Source: Acridotheres tristis
Lineage: Eukaryota; Chordata; Aves; Passeriformes; Sturnidae
Length of the DNA: 64,000 bases
Assembly: GCA_037013685.1 (NCBI GenBank)
Contig: CM072898.1
Coordinates: 1,860,001 to 1,924,000, forward strand
Direction: 5' to 3'
Both the position numbers and the translations under genes were made by a program. Under the pieces are notes generated by a model, which saw only the letters and a list, made by a program, of their open reading frames with translations, ran no database searches and had not been told where the DNA came from. This document shows, in pieces, positions 53,401-62,618 of the stretch. How positions within the stretch are numbered: position 1 is the stretch's first letter; every line of letters starts with the position of its first letter.

Positions 53401-56400
53401 GCAAAACTGCTGTGCAGCTCTTGTTTGGCCAGGCTGGACTGGTAGGTGACTACCAATAGTCTGAGGAAAACAAAGGTTCTGTAAACACCTTGAAGAGAAA
53501 CTAGATATTTTGGAGTTTAGAAATTCGTTTGCAGTGTCTTATTCCGTGCTGCTTTATTTTTAGTGCTGCAGTTAACTTGATTGCTGAGCAGCATGTGTCC
53601 TTGTGGAATGGGAGTCTGTAGGTGGTGTCCAGAGTTGACAGGAACAGAAGAATGCACCAGGTGCTTCCTGGTTTGTGTTTCTAGAGACAACACAGGACAT
53701 GGAACTGCTGCTTCTTTGAGAAACAGAAATATTTTCAAATTTATAGATGATCATGTTAAAAAAAACTAAGGATCCAAACACACATCTATCTCTCTCTCAA
53801 ATTAACTTCAAAACCTGTTATTTTTTCATTTCCTCTCTGCTTTGGAAGCTGAGTTTCCTCCCCAGCATAACCCAGCAAGTCTCTGCACCAGGTAATGCTA
53901 CCTGGCATCTCCAACAGAGGACAGAGCAATTAAATGCCTTGCTGTAGACATATTTGTTCTTGAGGGGAAGAAAACCAGTGGAATTTACAGTATTGAAGCA
54001 GCTGATAAAAATAGATGCTTGGAACATACCCTGATAAGAAAATGCATTTGTGCTCCCATGACTAATTACTGCAATCTCTGCACTTAGTGAAGTGTTCCTG
54101 CATGACATGTAGGCTTTTTGGACTACTGAGAGTAGAGGAAAAGCCTGTGCCTTCAACATAGGGAGGAAATGCAAGAATAAAGGTACACTGTAGCCTGCGA
54201 TAGTTTTGTCAAGTATTTGCATTGTCTTTAACCTACAGTGATTAAATGCTTCTGGTTCATTGTTGATTCCTTGTTCGAGGTGATGGGAGACCATGAGGAC
54301 TTCGTAATTAATTTGTGATTAAACGACACAAATAGCTGCATATTTTGTAAATTTGTTTTTCAGACAAACCACACAGCTGGTTAGGTGACCTAGACCTTCC
54401 ATCCTAGCAAATTAAACCATGTGCTTTTGGTACTGTTCAAAGGTTGTCCAGTAATGTTGAATGATACATTGGAAATGATGAATTTTCCAAATACTTCTAC
54501 TTCAGCAGCCCTTTGATACTAGATATCAGATCTTAGATATTCCCTTAATATTAAATGCCTGTTAGAGAAGTAGGTTAAAATTATACTGGAATTCAACTGA
54601 CTATTCATATAAAGGCAGCCTAAAAGCAAAGGTGCAGACCATCACTGTCATAACAGAGTGAACCTGCTGTCAGTCCTTACTTCACTGAGGTACAGGGATG
54701 GAAGGACAGGAGATGGTAGTGCTTTGTCTGAGAAGTTTTACAGGGAGGCATAAGAAGGTGGTGTCTTTGCAGGGGGAGAAACTGTGGAACAGTAGGATTT
54801 ATCATATTTCTACTTAGGTGTTTTGAAGGAAAATATGCATTAAATATTAATGAATACAAGGAGGACTGGGAAAAGGATATGGTTAAATGGGATTGTGTCT
54901 TCAGCTGCCACAGTTGGTGGTAGGATGCTGGGAGTCAGCAGTGAGGTACAGGAAATGAGGCCAGGGAGGAAGGAGTTTCTCAGCAGCCCTGTGGGAGTGA
55001 GCTCTGATCCAGGAGCAGTTCATGGCTCCTGAGTGTCTGGATGAGGAGTGCCTGGGAGGATGCTGCACCTTCCACCATTTCCTTTCCAGGGGGTTTCAGT
55101 GTTGTGCACACCCAAGTCCTGCCCCGAGGAGGTTTGAGGAGTGGCATGAGGCACATTTGGACTCAGGAATCTGGAAATCTGCTGTCCCCCAGTCTAGACA
55201 TAACGAGTTAGACCTGCTGGTAATTGAAGCACTGACATTCTTCAGGTTTGTCATCACTTTTGGAGAGTGTCAGCATAAAACTTACACGTTCTCCCAAATG
55301 ACAGTGCTGAGCTATGGAGTTTTACTTGTGTTGAATCCTCAATGTCTCCAAAGATTTTTGCATGAACCTCAGGTTCTGAAAGAAGCAGGCTTTACTCTTC
55401 AAAGACACCTAATGAGCTGTGCACATGACAGAAGACCTGCAAGCCTGCTCTGCTTCATTCTCACTTTGATTTGTTACAGTTTAGAGGGGTGTGAGGGTTG
55501 AGGTTTTTCTTTATAAGCTATGTGCCATCTTTTTTTGAAACATTCAATTATGCTTGTATGTAGCTTCATGCAGTGACAAGAAATGGTAATTTGGGTCTTT
55601 AGAGAGTTCTTTGGGTGGAAGGGAGAGAGGAAGCACCTGTAAAGCAAGAACAATGGATGAGTGAGGTACAGGAAGCTGTTCTCTAAGAACCATCAGGCAG
55701 GGAGGGAGGATGTGTTTATTTTAAGTTTATTTTGTGAAGAAGGCAGATAAATGAATCATGGCACAGTATTATGTAGGCTGTGGCTGTCTGCATTCATTCA
55801 CAATTGTGTGGATCTGTATCTTAAATGCCCAATTTGAACAAACATTACTTGACAGTCTCACTGTTTTTAACCTGTGTTGCCATGTACCTTTTAAGAAGTG
55901 ACTCATTAAGAGTGGAAAGCACAGTGAGTTGTGACTTAGTTTGCTTGGTTACTTTGGGCTGTAGTTTTTTAACATAAGAAGTAATTTGAAGTGTGGATTT
56001 TCAGTTCTTACCTTAGCATGTATGTAAGAATTGCATTTTGAGATTTGGGTCAGCTGATGAAATCTGCGTATTTGAATAAAAATAAAGTACATTCAAATAG
56101 CTGAATTCAGAGGATGAGCAGAAATAAAATTTCCAATTGGCCTCATGCAAAGAGGTTAACAAATAAAACTCGGGTTTTTTTGTGCTAGTAGATCTTTCCA
56201 TAGCAAACACCAACATGGATTGCAGGAGCACTAAATCCCCTAGTAAAGTTTAAATCCCAGACGTCCTGACTCTGATAGATGTTGAGGAATGTAAAGCTTT
56301 TTGCAAAGGGAAGAAATGAAGGTTCCTCCTGGGGGAGGAACACCCCAACAAAGCCCAGACCATGGGTACCAACCATGCACCAGAACCTGGCACAGGTCTG

Positions 56401-59400
56401 CACAAATCAGAGTTTTACCTCTGACTGCAGGTTTGAGGTGCAGACTCTATTTTTCTTTGGAGCTGAGAACAATCACTCCCGAGTTCACTTCTTCTTAACA
56501 CAGTTATAACTGCAATAGGGCTGAATTGCAGATGACCCAATTAAATAAAAAGAAATTGTACAAACACCAAGAAAACAGTGCTGGGATTGCCCTGTTACAA
56601 AATGAGAAGTATTTTCATGGGTGGATGATAGTGTGGCCTTTTGTCACCATGTTTAGACACGTTTAAAACTGAATAAACCTGGGTAAATGCTTAGAGTCAA
56701 CTGAAGGAAAACGAAGGCCTTACGATAAAATGTTTGAAAGGTGGGAAATAATTATGTTCAGGTGTTCTTTGTTGACGTTTTGTTGAAGTGAGAGAGGAAA
56801 AACTCAGCATTATGTTTCACATTTTTTCATGACCAGTAACAGACAGCCAGTTAGAAACAGGACCAGTGTAGGTTGGGTGATGGCAAAAAAGTCAGTAATG
56901 TCCCTTGAGGCTCATTTATACCAGAGGACTTTTACCATTTCAAGGATAAATGATACAGCTAATCTGCAAGTCTCTGAAGCAGGAACTGCTGACTGCTGCC
57001 AAAAAGCTGCTGTTTCAGCATGACCAAAATAGGAAATTATGGAAATGATCAAAAAGGCCAACCCACGCAGACTGGACAACAACAGAAAGCATGAACCAAA
57101 TGTGGAACTTATTATCACTAAATTAAAGGTTAAATGAAGCTGAAGTGAATCCTTTCCTTTTCCATTTGTCTAAAAAGAAAGGTTCATGACACAATGTTGA
57201 TTTTCAAGACTTTCCTCTTCCATATATCTTCATGACATTTACAGATGTCACAACATCACCAACAAACTGAACAGTCACTTCTCTTTATTTAATCAGGAAT
57301 TAATAATAATACAGTTTCATTAGGTAGAATAGAGAAATGTTGGTGTGGAATTTTACAACCTTAAAAGGTGGGGGTGGTGTATGTTAGGAGTTGTGAAAGG
57401 TTTCTGGCTGAATATTATTTGTCTGTATCATACCATGCACTACAGTTAAGTTATTTAAAACATTTTGCTGAGTAGGTGTTTGGAGTTCTTAAAGTAGTAA
57501 CTGTGCTAAACTCAAAAATAAGGGCTGTTGTGTGGAGCCACTGTGAACTACCAGCTGGGAGGTAGAGCAGCTGGTAATGACATAGTGATACATTACTACT
57601 ATGTAACTGAGAAGAAATAAGTCGTTGAAATACAGGTTTCTGTACTAAACTAATTTTATATTAAAATAGAAGTAAATTTACAATGATTTCATTAGTTGGT
57701 TTGGTTTTATTTGGGGTTTTGTCCCTGTAGCATGACTGGGAGGTGAGATTATTAGAGCTTAACTACATGGTACAAAATAACTAATAAAATAACTAATCCT
57801 TATTTTTTTTCCCTTTTATTTGCTAGGTGGTTGTGGACACGGCACAAATTGAAAATAAAGAAGCCTATGCTCCTCAGATAAGTTTAGAAGGATCAAGAAT
57901 TGTGGTGCAAGTTCCTTCAACTTGGTAAATAAAAATACTGTAGATATTGTACAAAATCTACAAAATATTGTAGATTGTGACTGAAGTATATGGGGAAAAT
58001 TGTTGCAGTACAAATGGAAGAGAGAATGTGCACAATTATGGCACAGCTTCCTTAAGTTCCTCTATCTGGACTGGCTGAACTCCTCCATTCCTGAGGCTGC
58101 ACTTCAGCTGCCTCTGTAGGATGCATGGCAAGTGCTGGGGCACTGAGACTTGAAAGAAATGTAAAAGCTTGATGATAAAAGAGGAGGTTTCAAGAATAAT
58201 AATCTACCAGTAATAATCTCCTGTTATGGTCTGCCCTGGCAGGTCCCAGCTGTAGCTCAGGAAGGCCAGGAATGGGCTGAGTTAATGTGAGAGCCTTTTC
58301 TTTCTTCACTGGGCTGTTCTTGAGGTGCTGTTGTGAACCATGGACCTCTGGGCTCCAAGAGATGCTGTTCCTACCAGTTTAGGTCACTGCCTAGTAAATA
58401 ATGGTTGATCTGCAGTTTGTGAGGGTTTCTTCCCGTTCAAAGAAGTGGGAACAGGAAGCAATGGCAGCACTTGTCTCACCTGGGAGGAGTCCGTGTTAGG
58501 AATTTCAGTGCAACACATTTCATTCCCTTGACTCCTTACGGAGGCAGCTGCTCCTTACACTGGCACGCCCAGGAGGAGGAGGAGTGCCCTGGTGCAGTGT
58601 CCCACGGGGAAGGAAGGAGGGAAGGAAGGAGTGTCCAGGTGCTGTTTGCAGAGGAAGGAAGGAAGGAGGGAAGGAAGGAGTGTCCAGGTGCTGTTTCCAG
58701 AGGAAGGAAGGAAGGAAGGAAGGAAGGAGTGTCCAGGTGCTGTTTCCAGAGGAAGGAAAGGAAGGAAGGAAGGAGTGTCCAGGTGCTGTTTCCAGAGGAA
58801 GGAAGGAAGGAAGGAGTGTCCAGGTGCTGTTTCCAGAGGAAGGAAGGAAGGAAGGAGTGTCCAGGTGCTGTTTCCAGAGGAAGGAAGGAAGGAAGGAAGG
58901 AAGGAAGGAGTGTCCAGGTGCTGTTTCCAGAGGAAGGAAGGAAGGAAGGAAGGAAGGAAGGAGTGTCCAGGTGCTGTTTCCAGAGGAAGGAAGGAAGGAA
59001 GGAAGGAGTGTCCAGGTGCTGTTTCCAGAGGAAGGAAGGAAGGAAGGAAGGAAGGAAGGAAGGAAGGAAGGAAGGAGTGTCCAGGTGCTGTTTCCAGAGG
59101 AAGGAAGGAAGGAAGGAGTGTCCAGGTGCTGTTTCCAGAGGAAGGAAGGAAGGAAGGAGCGGCCCCGCTGGGCGCGGCTGGTGCCGGGGCAGCGCCGCCT
59201 GCTGGCGCTGGGCGGTAGCGCGGGTGCCGAGCCCGCCGGGCCCCGCTCGGGCACATCGTCCTTCCCCACGGCGCTGCGTCTGCGGCGTCACCTCCGCACG
59301 GACCCTGCCGGGATCAGGCTCTCGGCACGTGCTGGGTCGTGGCAGGCTCTTGCCGTATTCATCCAGAAATGGATGTTGTGCGTTTGGTGTTCGTTGCTGC

Positions 59401-61219
59401 TGTGCCTGAACCGTGCCTGCTGAAGAGCTCTTGTGGGTGATGATTTCGGTACACTGCTGGATTAGCTCTGTGTTCCACAGCAGGCAGAGACTGCTCAGGC
59501 TGCAGCCCAGGAGCCCCTAGACATTGCCATGTTGTTCTGCAGGAGTGCAGCAATTGGCCTTCTGTATTCTTATGGCAGGATTGTTTAATGTAAAAAATGA
59601 GCATTTTGATTTCTAATTTAAACTTAATGATGATAGGTGTCTGAAAGAAGACCCAGCAACAATGTCTTTGCTACAGAGGAGTCTGGATCCGGAGAAGACT
59701 TTGGGGCTGGTGGATGTGCTCTATACTGCTGTATTTGATATACACAGGTGGAAGGAAGGAAGGTACATCTCTTTTCTAGTTGAAACTAAGCTGTTGTTGT
59801 TGAATAATCTGTGCCGAGGGATTTGATAGTGCCAGCTCATCAGAAGGGGAAAACGGGAGTCAAACTGAGAGTGAGACATTATTAATCCCCACAGATACCC
59901 TCTGGGTACATCCAGATACAGGAGACTGCTTAAAACCAAATCAGCAACATATCTAAGGCTATAAAAGTGTTTGCTTCTCTCTTACAAAAATACTTGACTT
60001 ATATTAAACTGGTCTCCATTTAGGTCTAGAAGCACAACTAAAATTTAAGGAATGAAAAGTATTGCAAATATGAGGAATAATTTGCTTTGTTACCATAAGT
60101 AGTAGGCTGGTGGAATTGGCAGTCTTTGGTGTTGTTTCTTTCTTGAACTTTTATTGAAATACACATTTTCCCCCAAAGTACAAACTCAGTTATGTGTTAG
60201 GTGGTTTGATATACATGTTTTTTGTTGATGCAGGGAGCAAGCTTTGCCTTGTATTCAGATCCAGTTACAGCGTGAGATCTCAGACTTTGGGAGCCAAGCT
60301 GACATGCCATCGGGGAATGGAAGCAAATCTTCAGGGGGTCTGCAAAAGACATTCTCAAAACTGACTTCACGGTTTACAAAAAAAACTTCCTGCACCAGTA
60401 CAAGTAACACAGGAAGTTACTCAATCCCCAATACACCTTCCAAAAATGTCTTCATAAGTTCCAGCTCAGAGGAGAAAGCTAAAATGCCCACTACCATGGA
60501 CGCACGGTTGCAGAACATCCTGAACATTGGTAACTTCCCTCGGACCGCAGATGCTCTGCAGCCAGTCCAGAGCACCAGTAACCAGCTCGTCAATGGCTTT
60601 CTAGTGGAAAGACGGGACAGCTTCTTCAAACCAGATGATGGCAAGGATGACAAAGGTATGAATTTACCAACTGACCAAGAAATGCAGGATGTTATAGATT
60701 TCTTGTCTGGTTTTAACATGGGCAAGTCTCAGCAGACTTCTCCGATGGTGAAAAGAAGGAACTCTGTTGCATCCTCTACAGCAACAGAACAAAAGTCAGG
60801 AGCAGTTCAACAGCAGCCACAGTCTGTGTCTCACACCCCACTGCATCCTCCTCAGCAAGGCTTGTCCCAGCAGCAGTCCCAAAAGCAGCAGCAGCAAATG
60901 CAGTATTACCAACACTTGCTTCAACCTATTGGACCACAGCAACGTGTACCTGCCAAGTGGCTCAGTAATTCTTCACAGCAGCAAGCCCCGGCTGTTGGAA
61001 CTGGATTGTCTCATATAAATCAGTGGAACAATCCCGGTTTTTCAGATTTAAGCTCTGATTTGTACAGCTTGGGTCTTGTGAGCAGCTATATGGACAATAT
61101 GATGGCAGAGATGTTAGGACAGAAACCACAAGGACCTAGAAACAACACATGGCCAAATCGTGACCAAACTGATGGAGTGTTTGGGATGTTGGGAGAAATC
61201 CTGCCTTTTGACCCTGCAG
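40945..61219 (+). CDS. GARRE1: GARRE1, granule associated Rac and RHOG effector (nine coding exons, 3' end outside window)
   Basis: Joined exons are 40945-41439, 49104-49310, 51595-51735, 52018-52113, 52251-52412, 53283-53441, 57827-57924, 59637-59762 and 60234-61219. They give 823 codons plus one base, with GT-AG at every junction. The product closely matches vertebrate GARRE1/KIAA0355 as I remember it, beginning MYCCSAQ and including blocks such as HTTPIADIQQGISKYLDAL and STWRGACKTAVQLLFGQAGL. GARRE1 is described as an effector of active RAC1 and RHOG. It is linked to the CCR4-NOT/P-body machinery and acts in the cytoplasm. The first half is the conserved globular part, which includes the region databases call DUF4745 (from memory). 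Residues from about 500 onward are low-complexity, serine- and glutamine-rich and probably disordered. No signal peptide or membrane segment is evident. About 245 C-terminal residues are missing only because the window ends. Confidence 0.96.
43640..44075 (+). mobile_element. Degraded CR1-like LINE fragment, ORF2 C-terminal region
   Basis: In one frame the segment retains the spacing of the CR1 ORF2 tail: LERQQRRVARVV, then a DKLKRW...L...GRLRRK stretch, then KELKLQKERFTLDA, then a run ending near RLNLHLTELTE. The nucleotide ending 'aacaggttaaacctgcatctcaca' is also typical of older CR1-like copies. Overall similarity is weak, so this is an old insertion. The frame happens to be open through the fragment (the surrounding ORF is 43465-44052 and starts on TTG), but flanking residues show no homology. 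It is an inert fossil lacking the endonuclease and the catalytic reverse transcriptase core. Confidence 0.7.
45645..45663. repeat. Poly-A tract
   Basis: An uninterrupted run of 19 A residues in intron 2. No processed gene copy was recognised directly upstream of it. Confidence 0.9.
48144..48408. repeat. 16/17-bp C-rich minisatellite, 16 units
   Basis: Units of the form catccccctgtccccag (17 bp, type A) alternate with catccccctgtcacag (16 bp, type S), with c-a/c-g variation at position 2. I count sixteen units filling 265 bases. The order includes repeated A-A-S-S blocks, which suggests that two- to four-unit blocks duplicated together. The mixed 16/17 length shifts frame repeatedly and yields several overlapping proline/serine-rich ORFs on both strands that are not genes. 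Confidence 0.95.
48452..48559. repeat. 28-bp tandem repeat, four copies
   Basis: The motif gttgtgtcacactgtgcc starts at 48452, 48480, 48508 and 48536, an exact 28-base period. The last copy is partial and diverged (cacattgccagg). The repeat lies only 44 bases downstream of the 16/17-bp minisatellite but has an unrelated motif. Confidence 0.95.
49104..49310 (+). CDS. GARRE1: GARRE1 exon 3 (residues 166-234)
   Basis: The acceptor cccacag precedes VLGRCFLTVMQVHFQFL and the donor is GAG|GTATGG. The 69 codons are phase 0 at both ends. The first two thirds are strongly conserved and helical. The segment around ERKNVGGTGASNIS is a variable linker that differs from the glycine-rich human version. 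Conservation resumes at the end with SWRGAAE. Confidence 0.95.
49311..51594 (+). other. GARRE1: GARRE1 intron 3 (2.3 kb)
   Basis: The intron runs from GTATGG to tttacag. It looks like unique, moderately AT-rich sequence. I recognised no repeat element, exon or RNA gene in it. Confidence 0.9.
51595..51735 (+). CDS. GARRE1: GARRE1 exon 4 (residues 235-281)
   Basis: Acceptor tttacag and donor CAG|GTGGTT flank 47 codons starting ATSRLRERGCDGCLAG and ending KIDSALQ. The exon is phase 0 at both ends and nearly identical to the human segment. It contains a cysteine pair (CDGC) whose function is unknown. Confidence 0.96.
52018..52113 (+). CDS. GARRE1: GARRE1 exon 5 (residues 282-313)
   Basis: This 96-base exon lies between two short introns (282 and 137 bases). 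It encodes 32 residues, AYKVALESLGHCEYAMKAGF through EASLQ, nearly identical to human. Acceptor is atgtcag and donor CAG|GTAGGA. Phase is 0 at both ends. Confidence 0.96.
52251..52412 (+). CDS. GARRE1: GARRE1 exon 6 (residues 314-367)
   Basis: Acceptor gtccttcag and donor ACG|GTAATA flank 54 codons beginning GCCSEAEAQQTGRRQTPP and ending AENLKLKT. The segment changes from helical to a proline-rich stretch (TPPQPIQCELPTVPVQ) and is well conserved. Phase is 0 at both ends. Confidence 0.96.
52413..53282 (+). other. GARRE1: GARRE1 intron 6 (870 bases)
   Basis: The intron runs from GTAATA to tttttccag. I recognised no repeat or exon in it beyond short A and T runs. Confidence 0.9.
53283..53441 (+). 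CDS. GARRE1: GARRE1 exon 7 (residues 368-420)
   Basis: Acceptor tttttccag and donor CTG|GTAGGT flank 53 codons from HTMLQLIKEAGCHNGL to QLLFGQAGL. The second half, VCPSTWRGACKTAVQLLF, is essentially invariant relative to the human protein. Phase is 0 at both ends. This is the last of five consecutive phase 0-0 exons. Confidence 0.96.
53442..57826 (+). other. GARRE1: GARRE1 intron 7 (4.4 kb)
   Basis: The intron runs from GTAGGT to tttgctag and is mostly unique sequence. It contains one 159-codon ORF on the + strand (55022-55501) that resembles no family I know and is not flanked by convincing splice sites in the GARRE1 frame. Confidence 0.9.
57827..57924 (+). CDS. GARRE1: GARRE1 exon 8 (residues 421-453, last codon split)
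   Basis: The exon encodes VVVDTAQIENKEAYAPQISL and then EGSRIVVQVPST, followed by TG of a split Trp codon. The donor is TTG|GTAAAT. It is phase 0 at the start and phase 2 at the end, so skipping it would break the frame. It is nearly identical to human. Confidence 0.95.
58606..59158. repeat. Composite minisatellite: 22-bp core plus variable (GGAA)n, 11 units
   Basis: A 22-base core beginning gtgtccaggtgctgtttcca starts at 58631, 58680, 58729, 58775, 58816, 58857, 58910, 58963, 59008, 59077 and 59118. Each core is followed by GGAA repeats ending in GGA. Unit lengths are 49, 49, 46, 41, 41, 53, 53, 45, 69 and 41 bases, that is 41 plus multiples of four with one single-base exception. So the core is nearly constant and only the GGAA tract varies, from about 4 to 11 copies. 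A degenerate copy of the core may lie just upstream at about 58582. Long low-complexity ORFs on both strands arise from this array and are not genes. Confidence 0.97.
59157..59345. promoter_or_regulatory. Intronic CpG-rich block with a CTCF-like site
   Basis: Directly after the last GGAA unit the sequence becomes GC-rich with many CG dinucleotides for about 190 bases, unlike the AT-rich intron around it. At 59190-59208 it reads CAGCGCCGCCTGCTGGCGC, very close to the reverse form of the vertebrate CTCF core (AGCGCCCCCTGGTGGC). The site is embedded in a 21-base inverted repeat: seven-base arms CAGCGCC/GGCGCTG around a seven-base loop. Whether it is bound, or is merely the GC-rich flank of the array, cannot be read from sequence. 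Confidence 0.4.
59637..59762 (+). CDS. GARRE1: GARRE1 exon 9 (residues 453-495, both end codons split)
   Basis: The first base completes Trp453. The exon then encodes CLKEDPATMSLLQRSLDPEK, followed by TLGLVDVLYTAVFDIHRWKE and G, and ends with AG of a split Arg codon. Acceptor is gatag and donor AAG|GTACAT. It is phase 2 at both ends (126 bases), so it could be skipped without frameshift. The VFDIHRWKEG segment differs from human VLDLNRWRAG; the rest is nearly identical. Confidence 0.95.
59763..60233 (+). other. GARRE1: GARRE1 intron 9 (471 bases)
   Basis: The short intron runs from GTACAT to tgatgcag. I recognised nothing in it other than the splice signals. Confidence 0.9.
60234..61219 (+). 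CDS. GARRE1: GARRE1 exon 10 (residues 495-824, 3' end of the coding part in window)
   Basis: This 986-base exon completes Arg495, then encodes EQALPCIQIQLQREISDFGS, a Ser/Thr/Lys-rich stretch (KTFSKLTSRFTKKTSC) and the conserved motif GMNLPTDQEMQDVIDFLSGF. A glutamine-rich tract follows at about residues 685-735 (for example SQKQQQQMQYYQHLLQP). Then comes the conserved block DLYSLGLVSSYMDNMMAEML, and the exon ends GEILPFDPA plus one base. The donor is CAG|GTGTGT, phase 1, matching the human continuation from a Val codon. Without splicing, the frame would run 15 more codons to a stop at 61264. Confidence 0.95.
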
Positions 61220-61927
61220 GTGTGTGTCTTTTCCTTTATTATGCTTTTTGTAAGGGTCCTTTGTAAAAGAATACTGTGAAATATTGCTGGCAATAACTGT
61301 CATTTCCCCGTGCTGCCCACTGGATGTAAGGGTGCTGACCAGTGCAAGCAGGGATTTGTGTGTGTGCTTATTTGCTTTTTTTATTTGCTTTTTTAACAGA
61401 AGGTGATCTTAAAACTCATTAATAAGCAGCATGGGAACTAATTCCTTGTTTCTTGTCCCAGTTGTACTATTCTGACCTTTCCTATATGGAGCACAGCAGA
61501 TGATCTTCTTCCTATTCTTAGGTTGTAAAATTGTTTAAAATGAAACTCTTGAGCTCAGGTATGTTCCCTCTCCTCAAAATTATTCTTCCTGCTCTTTACC
61601 AGTCTTGTATCTTAGAGATACAGCCGGGTTGCATCTTTGCTATATCCCAACGTTTTCTCTCCATTGCTCCCCAATTCCCTGGGAGTCATTCTGGTTCCTG
61701 TTCCACCGTTGGTTCTGCAATGAAAAGTCTGGATGTCAAAGCACTAGAGACTAAAGAGCAAGTGCCATGAGGTTTGCCACATGTGTTTGGACCACCAATA
61801 AATTGTAAATATAGATGAATTATTCATTCTTACAGATTAAGTGAGATAAAATTTTAGAGTCATAAACAAATAGCTCCAGGCCAAGAAATTGACTGTGGAA
61901 TCCAAGAGGAGATGAATGTTTGATCCC

Positions 61928-62013
61928 CCTGTGGGCCATTGGCTGGAGAGCTGGACTCGATGATCCTTGTGAGTCTCTTCCAACTCAGAATATTCAGTGA
62001 TTGTGTGATTCTG
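61928..62013 (+). mobile_element. CR1 LINE fragment, extreme 3' end
   Basis: The segment contains 'ggagagctggactcgatgatccttgtgagtctcttccaactcagaatattc' followed by a gattgtgtgattctgat tail. This is the characteristic CR1 3' UTR with its short ATTCTNTG-type terminal repeats. It is sense-oriented and heavily 5'-truncated. Confidence 0.9.
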
Positions 62014-62504
62014 ATCCTAGTATTAAGAACAACTTACACAGCTGCTCCCTTGTAAATGTAACTTCTCTTGGCCTGGAACACAGCTGCAGGAATGCTGTAG
62101 TGTGCATTTATGGCAACTGCTGGAGGGAGGAGCAAGAGAACAGGGAAAGCCTTTATCAAAGCAGGGCTCAGTTTCCCGTGCTCATTTGCATTTGTCTGTG
62201 TTTGGAATGTGTAGGTGTCTCAAACCAGCTCCTTTGACTCATAATTATGATAGTTATTTTGTCAACTTAGTTGATAAATTAGTGGAGTTTCTGTGGCAAA
62301 AATAGCCACCATAGTTTTGTTGTTGCTTAATAACTGCAAGTCTGAATTAGCATCATCTTACTTAACCATATTTAGGGTATAGACAAGCATTATCACAGCC
62401 TCTAAGGAAGAATGAACTTATTTTCAGCAAGCACTAAATCCACGTGTGTGGGGGGAAAAGAAAGCAGATATACAAAAGACTTATATTCTCAGGATTTTGA
62501 ATCC

Positions 62505-62618
62505 ATTATATATATTATATATTATATATTATATATTATATATTATATATTATATATTATATATTATATATTATATATTATATATTATATATTATATATT
62601 ATATATTATATATTATAT
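62505..62618. repeat. (ATTATAT)n heptanucleotide array, about 15 copies
   Basis: From 62514 to 62618 the heptamer ATTATAT repeats about fifteen times with almost no interruption, preceded by a few extra TA steps. Because seven is not a multiple of three, the array is open in more than one frame as a periodic Ile/Tyr/Leu string, which is not a real protein. Confidence 0.97.

Larger units (their letters stand above)
57925..59636 (+). other. GARRE1: GARRE1 intron 8 (1.7 kb) with composite GGAA array
   Basis: The intron runs from GTAAAT to gatgatag. About a third is the composite GGAA tandem array (58606-59158). A CpG-rich block (59157-59345) follows immediately. The remainder is ordinary intronic sequence. 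Confidence 0.9.

Noticed and set aside
58471..59423. ORFs of 208-312 codons on both strands over the GGAA array
   Set aside because: They are periodic translations of the composite tandem repeat (for example EEGRKEG or SFLPSFL strings) lying inside GARRE1 intron 8. They show no conserved protein character.
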